The translations under genes were made by a program, and so were the position numbers. From an uncultured Lachnospiraceae bacterium (GTDB lineage: Bacteria; Bacillota; Clostridia; Lachnospirales; Lachnospiraceae), in contig CACZOG010000275.1 of NCBI GenBank assembly GCA_902782715.1, positions 1 through 13,515 on the forward strand: a stretch of DNA of 13,515 nt, given 5' to 3'. Positions 6,636 through 13,515 of this stretch are shown one piece after another. The notes beneath the pieces were generated by a model. The model made no database searches and was not told the DNA's origin. It saw nothing but the letters and a program-made list of their open reading frames with translations. How positions within the stretch are numbered: position 1 is the stretch's first letter; every line of letters begins with the position of its first letter.

Positions 6636-8123
6636 ATGGGAAAAGAAAGCAGTAAAAAAAGAAAAGGCGGATTAAAATACACTATCCCTGCAATGAGCAT
6701 GGGTCCTTTGTTTTTTTTGGGCATCCTTGCCATGATCTTTTGCGGTTTTCGTTTCACATATGCCATGTATGAAAAGGTAGAAACGGAGTTAAAAGAGATC
6801 GCTTCGGGAGTGCTCCTTTCATACGACCTTCTTTATCCCGGAGAATATACGCTTATTAAAAGAGGCAATGTTGTGGCCTTTTTTAAGGGCGAAGAGGAAA
6901 TAACCGGAAACAATGAGATAATTGACGGTTTTGCCGAGAGAACAGGTTCTCAGATCACTATTTTTTACAGAGATACGAGAATGATCACCACCATTACCGA
7001 TGAGAACGGTTCGAGACTTGTGGGAACGGGTGTAAATGCAGTCGTAAAACAGGCCGTGGTGGACGGTAAGCAGAGTAAATTCTATCACAAGGTTAATATA
7101 AACGATAAATACTATTACGTATATTATGAGCCTTTGATCAATGATGCCGGCGGATGCACGGGAATGATAGCGATCGCAAAGGACTGCAGCGAAGTCAACA
7201 AACTTGTTTACAAGTCCGTTCTTCCCATGATCCTTATAATTGCGATATCCATGATCATCGCAGCTTTCATTTCATATTCATATTCTTCCAATCTTGCCAA
7301 GGCCATCGAAATGGTCAAAGATTCACTCTCGCGTATTGCGAAAGGCGATCTGACAGGCGAAGTCAACTATCATATCTTAAACAGAAACGATGAGATATCG
7401 GATATCGGCAGATCGGTTCAGAGCATGCAGAAATCTCTGCATTCACTTATCGAAAAAGATGCGCTGACCGAACTTTACAACAGACGACTTGCAAACAGAA
7501 GACTTAATAAAATAATCAAAGATGAAAGAGAGATCGGAACATCTTACTGCGTTGCTCTATGCGATATTGACTTTTTCAAAAAAGTTAACGACACATACGG
7601 CCATGATATGGGTGACGTTGTATTAAAAGAAGTTGCCAAAGTTTTAAGGACACATATGGTCGGAAACGGTTTCGCCGCAAGATGGGGCGGTGAGGAATTT
7701 CTTCTGATCTTTACAAACATGAACATTAAGGCGGCTTATCTTATCCTGCAGAAAATGCTTGATGAAATAAGAGGTCTTCAGATAGAGAACAAAAAAGACA
7801 TGACCGAAGAAGAACTCTTCGGAGAATTCATTGCCGGAAAGACCGGTGAAATAGAGATCATCGAGGATGACGGTTCCGAGACGGAACAGTATCTTACGGT
7901 TGATGATGCATACATTCCTTTTATAAAGGTTACAATGACAATGGGTCTTGTTCGAGGCGGACTCGGAAGAACCCAGGATGAGGTGGTAAAACTCGCCGAC
8001 GAGAAACTCTACTACGGTAAGGAAAACGGAAGAAACCGTATCATCGTGGAAGAAGTCGAAGAGGAAGAAGAGCCTAAGGAAAAGGATAACAAAAAAGACA
8101 AACCCAAGAAGAAAAAGAAATAA
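6636..8123 (+). CDS. Membrane-bound diguanylate cyclase (Cache-like sensor, HAMP, GGDEF)
   Basis: Predicted to make cyclic di-GMP from two GTP in response to an extracellular signal (495 aa). The order is: a basic N-terminus, membrane helix 1 (about 19-43), an extracytoplasmic domain (about 45-193) with a Cache-like end (YYYVYYEPLIND...TGMIAIAKD), membrane helix 2 (about 195-216), a HAMP linker (about 217-270), then GGDEF. Catalytic features are intact: DALTELYNRR (275-284), CDIDFFKKVNDTYGH (309-323), signature GGEEF (351-355) and GKENGRNRI (461-469). The RxxD inhibitory-site position reads VGNG (342-345), so product inhibition is probably absent. About 45 extra residues interrupt the domain (about 384-428), and the tail is Glu- then Lys-rich. 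GGGGGAG at 6624-6630 lies 5 bases before ATG 6636. The ligand cannot be told. Confidence 0.93.
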   Translation: MGKESSKKRKGGLKYTIPAMSMGPLFFLGILAMIFCGFRFTYAMYEKVETELKEIASGVLLSYDLLYPGEYTLIKRGNVVAFFKGEEEITGNNEIIDGFAERTGSQITIFYRDTRMITTITDENGSRLVGTGVNAVVKQAVVDGKQSKFYHKVNINDKYYYVYYEPLINDAGGCTGMIAIAKDCSEVNKLVYKSVLPMILIIAISMIIAAFISYSYSSNLAKAIEMVKDSLSRIAKGDLTGEVNYHILNRNDEISDIGRSVQSMQKSLHSLIEKDALTELYNRRLANRRLNKIIKDEREIGTSYCVALCDIDFFKKVNDTYGHDMGDVVLKEVAKVLRTHMVGNGFAARWGGEEFLLIFTNMNIKAAYLILQKMLDEIRGLQIENKKDMTEEELFGEFIAGKTGEIEIIEDDGSETEQYLTVDDAYIPFIKVTMTMGLVRGGLGRTQDEVVKLADEKLYYGKENGRNRIIVEEVEEEEEPKEKDNKKDKPKKKKK

Positions 8124-8132
8124 TCCGGAAAA

Positions 8133-9371
8133 ATGAACATTCAGACAAAAACAAAAAGAGTATTTGATACCGATGCATATATAAAAGAATATGACGCGAC
8201 GGTTATCTCGTGTGTCAGATCCGAAAAAGAAGGTTTCGAAGGATTGTTTGAGACCGTAACCGATGCGACGATCTTCTCGCCTGAGGGCGGCGGACAAAAA
8301 AGCGATGTCGGATTTTTTGATGACATTGAAGTTGCCGATGTAAGAGAAGAGGGAGAAGAGATAATCCATTTTCTTAAATCAGAAGTTAAGCCCGGTGAAA
8401 CCGTAACGCAGAAGATCGACTTTGATCTGAGATTTAAAAGAATGCAGAATCATAATGCGGAACATCTGATATGCGGACTTATCCATGCAAGATTCGGTTA
8501 TGACAATGTAGGATTTCATCTTTCGGAGAATACGGATGAAAATGGAAATCTTCGCATCGAAGCGATCATGGATGTTGACGGACCTATAGATACCGAAGCT
8601 TTAAAGGAAATCGAGCTTGCGGCCAATAAGGCGATAGCAAAGAACGTTCCGATATATGCACTTCTTCCGTCGAGCGAAGAAGCGGAAAAGATAAACTTCA
8701 GAAGCAAACTTGATATACGAGAGAATTTAAGACTCGTTGTCATCGAAGGCTTCGATGTCTGTGCTTGCTGTGCACCGTGTCTTAGATCAAGTTCTGAAAT
8801 ACAGCTCGTTAAAATCCTCGATTCAATGCCTCATCGCGGGGGAATGAGACTTACGCTTATCGCCGGTCTTGACGCGATAGGAGATTACATCTTCTTACAT
8901 GACGAAAACAGACAGATAATGAAAATGCTCTCAAGCGAGAGGAACAATACTGCGGAATCTGTTTCGAACATGCTTGAAAAGGCATCGGCTTCACACGAAG
9001 AAACAGTTTTGTTAAAGAAGCAGATAACAAATCTTTTTACCGAAAAACTTGTTTCCAGATTAAAAAATGACGATAAGAAGATAAATGTGTTTTTCGCACC
9101 ATCCTTAGATGAAGTCCAGTCCAGAAATCTGATCAACGAAACCGCTGCAGGTTCAATGGCTGTGATCGCCGTAATGTTTGCAAAGAACGAGGGCACATAC
9201 AGATTTGTCATAGGAAAAGATGAGAACTTAAAAGATATTTCTCTTAATGCGATAGCAAAGAAAATGAGGGAAGAATTAAGCGCAAGAGGAGGCGGATCGG
9301 AACAGATGGTTCAGGGGAGCGTATCCGCAGCCGAAGAGGATATCGTCTCATTTTTTGATAAATTAAACTGA
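8133..9371 (+). CDS. alaX: AlaX-type alanyl-tRNA editing protein with DHHA1-like C-terminus
   Basis: Homologue of the editing half of alanyl-tRNA synthetase (412 aa), expected to hydrolyse Ser- or Gly-tRNA(Ala) in trans. The N-terminal part has FSPEGGGQKSDVG (48-60), matching the family's FYPEGGGQ block. The first zinc motif is HNAEH (107-111). The second, normally CxxxH, reads CCAPC (212-216), so Cys replaces His. The C-terminal part ends with ARGGGSEQMVQG (384-395), the conserved glycine motif of the DHHA1 domain, making this the long form. There is no catalytic aminoacylation domain. The start lies 9 bases after the cyclase stop with only a weak GGAA in front, suggesting coupled translation. 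It is clearly of the editing family; activity with the altered zinc site is uncertain. Confidence 0.88.
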   Translation: MNIQTKTKRVFDTDAYIKEYDATVISCVRSEKEGFEGLFETVTDATIFSPEGGGQKSDVGFFDDIEVADVREEGEEIIHFLKSEVKPGETVTQKIDFDLRFKRMQNHNAEHLICGLIHARFGYDNVGFHLSENTDENGNLRIEAIMDVDGPIDTEALKEIELAANKAIAKNVPIYALLPSSEEAEKINFRSKLDIRENLRLVVIEGFDVCACCAPCLRSSSEIQLVKILDSMPHRGGMRLTLIAGLDAIGDYIFLHDENRQIMKMLSSERNNTAESVSNMLEKASASHEETVLLKKQITNLFTEKLVSRLKNDDKKINVFFAPSLDEVQSRNLINETAAGSMAVIAVMFAKNEGTYRFVIGKDENLKDISLNAIAKKMREELSARGGGSEQMVQGSVSAAEEDIVSFFDKLN

Positions 9372-9413
9372 TCCGGATTAATTCGGAAATAAAATGATCT
9401 AATCGGAGAAAAT

Positions 9414-11465
9414 ATGAGTAAAGCTTATAAGCATGTGGACAAAATCGGTAAGTACTGGGTATGTCCGGGAGATTTCTTATCCTTTGGTGCAAAGAGAGTG
9501 GCCGAAGGAGTGAATTTTACGATACACTCGGTGCATGCTTATGCAATGGAACTACTTTTGTTCCATAACGAAGAAGACGAACCCTATGCTGTTTTAAGAT
9601 TTCCCGATGCGTACAGGATCGGACATACATATGCAATGGTCGTGTTCGGTCTTGATATCGAACAGTTCGAGTATGCATACAGAGTGATCGAGCTTGATTC
9701 GAACGGCAAAGAAAAAGCGTCGCCTCAGCTTCTTGACATGTATGCCAAAGCGGTTGCAGGACAGAGAGTCTGGGGCGTAAAAAGCGACAGGGAGATAAAA
9801 TACAAAGCAAGAGTGGTTGACGGGAATTTTGACTGGGGAAATTTCAAACAGCCCGAGATCCCTTTCAACGATCTTGTCATATACGAAATGCATGTCAGGG
9901 GGTTTACCAAGGATAAAAGTTCGGGCGTAAAACATCCCGGAACATTCAATGCGATCAAAGAAAAAATACCCTATTTAAAAGAACTCGGGATCAATGCGGT
10001 TGAGCTTATGCCCATTTTCGAATTCGACGAACTCGAAGCCGAAAGATTTGTTGAGGGCGAACAGGTTCTTAATTACTGGGGATATAATACCGTAAGTTTC
10101 TTTGCACCGAATACAAGTTATGCTTCGGTTGTCGAACATAACAGAGAGGGCGATGAATTCAAAGACCTCGTAAAGACTCTTAACGAAAACGGAATCGAAG
10201 TCATTCTCGACGTTGTATTTAATCATACATCGGAAGGAAACGAATACGGACCGACGTATTCATTTAAGGGTTATGATAAAGATGTTTATTACATGCTTAC
10301 GCCGGACGGAAAGTTCTTTAACTTCTCGGGCTGCGGCAATACGATGAACTGTAATCATCCGATCGTAAGAAACATGATACTCAACTGCTTAAGATACTGG
10401 GTGACCGAGTACAGAGTGGACGGTTTCAGATTCGATCTTGCAACCATTTTAGGACGTGCGGCAGACGGTGTTCCCTTAAGTGCTCCTCCGCTTCTTGAAC
10501 TTCTGGCTTTTGACCCGGTTCTTGGAAAGACCAAACTTATCGCAGAGGCATGGGATGCCGGCGGACTTTACCAGGTCGGCTCTTTCCCGTCATGGAAAAG
10601 ATGGGCTGAGTGGAACGGAAGATATCGTGATGATATAAGAAGATTCCTTAAATCCGATGCAGGCATGGCAGAGACGGCGATAAAAAGGATCACGGGATCT
10701 CTTGATATCTACGATCCCAAAGCAAGAGGACAGTCTGCTTCGGTTAATTTCATCACCTGTCATGACGGCTTTACACTTCACGATTTATATGCGTATAATT
10801 ATAAACATAATGAAAAGAACGGATGGAACAATACCGACGGTTCAAACGACAACCATTCGTGGAACTGCGGAATAGAAGGCGACACACAGGATCCGGAGAT
10901 CAAGAAACTGCGTAACCGAATGCGTGAGAACGCGATCTTCACACTGATGGTAAGCAGGGGGATCCCGATGCTTTTGGCGGGAGACGAATTCGGCAATTCA
11001 CAGTACGGAAACAATAATGCGTACTGCCAGGATAATGAGATCTCCTGGCTTAACTGGGACAGACTTCCCACACACAGACATCAGTTCGAATTCATTAAGA
11101 AATGTATCGAATATAGAAACAACCATCCGGTAATAAGAGGAAGAACCTCACAGGCAAGATGCGGACTTCCCGACTGCTCGATCCATAATTCGGTTCCCTG
11201 GTGTGATCACACCGATCACGAAACCAGAGTTATCGGAATTATGTTCGCAGGTTATGACGAAGCAAAGAAGAAAGACGATATCGTTTTCGTCATGTGGAAT
11301 ATGCACTGGGAAGAAAGACATATCGAACTTCCGAAACTCCCCGAAGGCTTTAAATGGAAACAGGAGATGAGCACGGGTGATCAGAGCAGGTTCGACGGAG
11401 AATGCAGTGCCGATCTGATGGGCAGAAGCATTATGGCCTTTACGGGTGTTAAAAAGAAAAAATAA
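9414..11465 (+). CDS. glgX: Glycogen debranching enzyme, GlgX/isoamylase type (GH13)
   Basis: Glycoside hydrolase family 13 enzyme (683 aa) that cleaves alpha-1,6 branches of glycogen or related glucans. An N-terminal CBM48-like beta domain covers roughly residues 13-95. The (beta/alpha)8 catalytic domain follows, with the four conserved regions in order: DVVFNH (266-271), GFRFD with nucleophile Asp341 (337-341), LIAEAW with acid/base Glu378 (375-380), and TCHD with Asp451 (448-451). The block NNTDGSNDNHSWNCG (472-486) is typical of GlgX and isoamylases. There is no signal peptide, so it acts in the cytoplasm on storage glycogen. It starts 42 bases after the alaX stop with GGAGA just upstream. 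No other glycogen gene is nearby. Isoamylase versus GlgX specificity cannot be separated by reading alone. Confidence 0.9.
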   Translation: MSKAYKHVDKIGKYWVCPGDFLSFGAKRVAEGVNFTIHSVHAYAMELLLFHNEEDEPYAVLRFPDAYRIGHTYAMVVFGLDIEQFEYAYRVIELDSNGKEKASPQLLDMYAKAVAGQRVWGVKSDREIKYKARVVDGNFDWGNFKQPEIPFNDLVIYEMHVRGFTKDKSSGVKHPGTFNAIKEKIPYLKELGINAVELMPIFEFDELEAERFVEGEQVLNYWGYNTVSFFAPNTSYASVVEHNREGDEFKDLVKTLNENGIEVILDVVFNHTSEGNEYGPTYSFKGYDKDVYYMLTPDGKFFNFSGCGNTMNCNHPIVRNMILNCLRYWVTEYRVDGFRFDLATILGRAADGVPLSAPPLLELLAFDPVLGKTKLIAEAWDAGGLYQVGSFPSWKRWAEWNGRYRDDIRRFLKSDAGMAETAIKRITGSLDIYDPKARGQSASVNFITCHDGFTLHDLYAYNYKHNEKNGWNNTDGSNDNHSWNCGIEGDTQDPEIKKLRNRMRENAIFTLMVSRGIPMLLAGDEFGNSQYGNNNAYCQDNEISWLNWDRLPTHRHQFEFIKKCIEYRNNHPVIRGRTSQARCGLPDCSIHNSVPWCDHTDHETRVIGIMFAGYDEAKKKDDIVFVMWNMHWEERHIELPKLPEGFKWKQEMSTGDQSRFDGECSADLMGRSIMAFTGVKKKK

Positions 11466-11487
11466 ACTGAAAACTTATAACTTATAC

Positions 11488-11493
11488 AGGAGG
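11488..11493 (+). promoter_or_regulatory. Distant Shine-Dalgarno site for metG
   Basis: A consensus AGGAGG lies 12 bases before the ATG at 11506, longer than the usual 5-9. No closer in-frame start codon exists between them, so this site still fixes 11506 as the start and excludes the upstream in-frame ATG at 11446, which lies inside the glgX coding region. Confidence 0.75.
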
Positions 11494-11505
11494 ATTTTTC
11501 ATAAA

Positions 11506-13473
11506 ATGGATCAAAAGAAGTATTATATTACAACGGCTATTGCCTATACATCGGGCAAGCCTCATATAGGAAACAGTTATGAAATTGTTTTGGCCGATTG
11601 TATAGCACGTTTTAAAAGAAAACAGGGATATGAGGTTTTCTTTCAGACGGGTACGGACGAACACGGTCAGAAGATCGAATTGAAAGCAGAAGAAGCAGGT
11701 GTTACTCCGAAGGCATTCGTTGACGGCGTTGCCGGAGAGATCAAGGATATCTGCAGCTGCTTAAATATTTCATACGATAAATTTATCAGAACAACAGATG
11801 AGGACCATGAGAAACAGGTCCAGAAAATGTTCAAGAAATTCTATGAGCAGGGCGATATTTATAAAGGCTCATATGAAGGTTTATACTGTACTCCCTGTGA
11901 ATCTTTCTGGACACAGGCACAGCTCGTTGACGGCAAATGCCCCGACTGCGGCAGAGAAGTAATGCCCGCAAAGGAAGAAGCTTATTTCTTTAAAATGAGC
12001 AAGTATGCAGACAGACTTATCGAACACATCAACACACATCCCGAATTCATTCAGCCCGTATCGAGAAAGAATGAAATGATGAACAATTTCCTTCTTCCCG
12101 GACTTCAGGATCTCTGTGTTTCAAGAACATCTTTCAAGTGGGGAATCCCCGTTGATTTTGATGACAAGCATGTAGTTTATGTATGGCTTGACGCACTTTC
12201 GAACTATATCACCGGAATCGGATATGACGTGGACGGAAACAGTTCCGACCTTTATAAAAAGATGTGGCCCGCTGATCTTCACCTTATCGGTAAAGACATT
12301 GTGAGATTCCATACGATTTACTGGCCCATTTTCTTAATGGCACTCGGCGAGCCCTTACCCAAGCAGGTATTCGGTCATCCCTGGCTTTTGGCAGGCGACG
12401 GCAAGATGAGTAAGTCGAGAGGAAACGTGATTTACGCGGATGATCTTGCGGCATTCTTCGGAGTTGATGCGGTAAGATATTTCATGATCCACGAAATGCC
12501 TTACGAAAACGACGGCTCCATCACATGGGACTTAATGACGGAGAGAGTTAATGCGGACCTTGCGAATATTTTAGGAAACCTCGTTAACAGAACGATCTCG
12601 ATGAGCAACAAATACTTCGGCGGTGTTGTTGAGAATAAGAATGCCGATGAAGAAGTAGACGAAGATTTAAAGAAGATCGCCAAAGAAACATATGCAAAAG
12701 TATGTTCAAAGATGGATGAGTTAAGAGCAGCCGATTCCATTACCGAGATCTTTACATTATTTAAAAGATGCAACAAATACATTGATGAGACTGAACCCTG
12801 GGTTCTTGCAAAAGATGAAGCAAAGAAAGACAGACTTGCAACAGTTCTTTACAACTTAACCGAAAGCATTACGATCGGTGCAAGCCTCTTATGGCCTTTC
12901 TTGCCCGCTACAGCAGAAAAGATAGTTGCACAGCTTAATACATCCTTAAGAGCTTATGAAGATCTCGACAAGTTCGGTCTTTATGCAAACGGAACAAAGG
13001 TAACAGACAAACCCGAGATCCTTTTCGCACGTATGGATATCAATGACGTTTATGCGGAAGCAGAAAGGATCGCAAAGATCCAGAAAGCCGAAGCAGGCGT
13101 TAGTGAAGAGAGCGGCGATGAGAATGCCATCGAACTTAAATTAAAAGATGAGATCACATATGATGATTTTGCAAAAATGCAGTTTGCCGTAGGCGAGATC
13201 ATTAAGTGCGAGGAAGTTCCCAAGTCAAAGAAACTTCTCTGCTCGCAGGTTAAGATCGGAAATACGACCAGACAGATAGTTTCGGGAATCAAGCAGTATT
13301 ACAAACCCGAAGAAATGGTCGGAAAGAAAGTAATGGTTCTTGTTAACTTAAAGCCGGCTACTTTAGCAGGTGTCGTTTCCGAAGGAATGCTTCTTTGCGC
13401 GGAAGACGAAAACGGTGCGCTTGCACTTGTAACACCTGAGAAGGATATGCCTTCCGGAGCTGAGATCTGCTGA
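11506..13473 (+). CDS. metG: Methionyl-tRNA synthetase
   Basis: Class I aminoacyl-tRNA synthetase (655 aa) that charges tRNA(Met) with methionine. Visible features are PHIGN (19-23, the HIGH motif), TGTDEHG at 48-54, a zinc knuckle with cysteines 128, 131, 145 and 148, LDALSNYI (228-235) and GDGKMSKSRGN (297-307, the KMSKS loop). The C-terminal 108 residues from about 548 are an OB-fold tRNA-binding domain (FAVGEIIKCEEVPKSKKLL...), which mediates dimerisation and tRNA binding. Only 40 bases separate it from glgX, with no T-box or SAM riboswitch and no clear promoter, so it is probably read from upstream. In B. subtilis metS follows soon after rsmI; here seven kilobases of other genes lie between. 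Confidence 0.96.
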   Translation: MDQKKYYITTAIAYTSGKPHIGNSYEIVLADCIARFKRKQGYEVFFQTGTDEHGQKIELKAEEAGVTPKAFVDGVAGEIKDICSCLNISYDKFIRTTDEDHEKQVQKMFKKFYEQGDIYKGSYEGLYCTPCESFWTQAQLVDGKCPDCGREVMPAKEEAYFFKMSKYADRLIEHINTHPEFIQPVSRKNEMMNNFLLPGLQDLCVSRTSFKWGIPVDFDDKHVVYVWLDALSNYITGIGYDVDGNSSDLYKKMWPADLHLIGKDIVRFHTIYWPIFLMALGEPLPKQVFGHPWLLAGDGKMSKSRGNVIYADDLAAFFGVDAVRYFMIHEMPYENDGSITWDLMTERVNADLANILGNLVNRTISMSNKYFGGVVENKNADEEVDEDLKKIAKETYAKVCSKMDELRAADSITEIFTLFKRCNKYIDETEPWVLAKDEAKKDRLATVLYNLTESITIGASLLWPFLPATAEKIVAQLNTSLRAYEDLDKFGLYANGTKVTDKPEILFARMDINDVYAEAERIAKIQKAEAGVSEESGDENAIELKLKDEITYDDFAKMQFAVGEIIKCEEVPKSKKLLCSQVKIGNTTRQIVSGIKQYYKPEEMVGKKVMVLVNLKPATLAGVVSEGMLLCAEDENGALALVTPEKDMPSGAEIC

Positions 13474-13491
13474 TAAAAGAGGCGTCATAAA

Positions 13492-13515
13492 GTGAACGAA
13501 CGTTATGTTGTTGAA
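13492..13515 (+). CDS. Start of an unidentified gene, cut by the window end
   Basis: A GTG at 13492 opens a frame encoding M-N-E-R-Y-V-V-E to the last base. AGAGG at 13478-13482 lies 9 bases upstream, and the gene would begin 18 bases after the metG stop, in keeping with the operon-like spacing before it. Eight residues are too few to identify a family. In many Firmicutes a tatD-type nuclease follows metG, but this N-terminus does not look like the usual TatD opening. Confidence 0.4.

Noticed and set aside
7644..8369. Long antisense open frame (241 codons) opposite the GGDEF and alaX genes
   Set aside because: Its Phe/Leu-rich composition is the mirror of Lys/Glu-rich codons on the + strand. 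It crosses the junction of two clear genes and matches no family.
9372..9413. Short inverted repeat (TCCG...CGGA) between alaX and glgX
   Set aside because: Only 4 base pairs and no T-run; too weak to call a terminator or operator.
11200..11213. Perfect 14-base palindrome GGTGTGATCACACC resembling half of a CRP-type site
   Set aside because: It is inside the glgX coding region, the spacing does not fit a CRP site, and about one such palindrome is expected by chance in a window this long.
11466..11505. Possible promoter, T-box or SAM riboswitch in front of metG
   Set aside because: The gap is only 40 bases. A TATAAC-like hexamer near 11476 has no matching -35, and there is no room for a structured leader.

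Overview
The window is one continuous bacterial chromosome segment with every gene on the + strand, tightly packed. Moderate-to-low GC, strong Shine-Dalgarno sites and the order yaaR-holB-ricT-trmN6-rsmI all point to a Firmicute. Missing yabA and yazA, together with the mix of accessory genes, suggest a clostridial relative, most likely Lachnospiraceae. The family-level placement is inference.

Region 1 (1-3892) is the housekeeping cluster known from Bacillus subtilis. It holds the 3' end of a yaaR-like gene, holB (DNA polymerase III delta prime), ricT (PSP1-domain protein of the RNase Y-associated Ric complex) with a long charged tail, trmN6-like tRNA1(Val) adenine methyltransferase, and rsmI (16S rRNA C1402 2'-O-methyltransferase). 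The genes overlap or nearly touch and are probably co-transcribed. A terminator-like hairpin with a T-run lies inside the first codons of trmN6.

Region 2 (3893-4285) is a free-standing acpP with a near-consensus promoter and its own intrinsic terminator.

Region 3 (4286-6610) is a two-gene unit with a near-consensus promoter and a terminator-like hairpin. It encodes a DUF1846/UPF0371 protein and an AIM24-like (TIGR00266) protein, neither of which has a settled biochemical role. This is the best candidate in the window for poorly described biology.

Region 4 (6611-13515) looks like a second run of genes. It has a membrane Cache-HAMP-GGDEF diguanylate cyclase with an insertion in its catalytic domain, an AlaX-type alanyl-tRNA editing protein with an altered zinc motif, a GlgX/isoamylase-type glycogen debranching enzyme, metG (methionyl-tRNA synthetase with C-terminal tRNA-binding domain), and the first codons of an unidentified gene.

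I found no RNA genes, CRISPR arrays, insertion sequences, prophage parts or defence systems. Most of the window is ordinary core genome, and the findings are modest.
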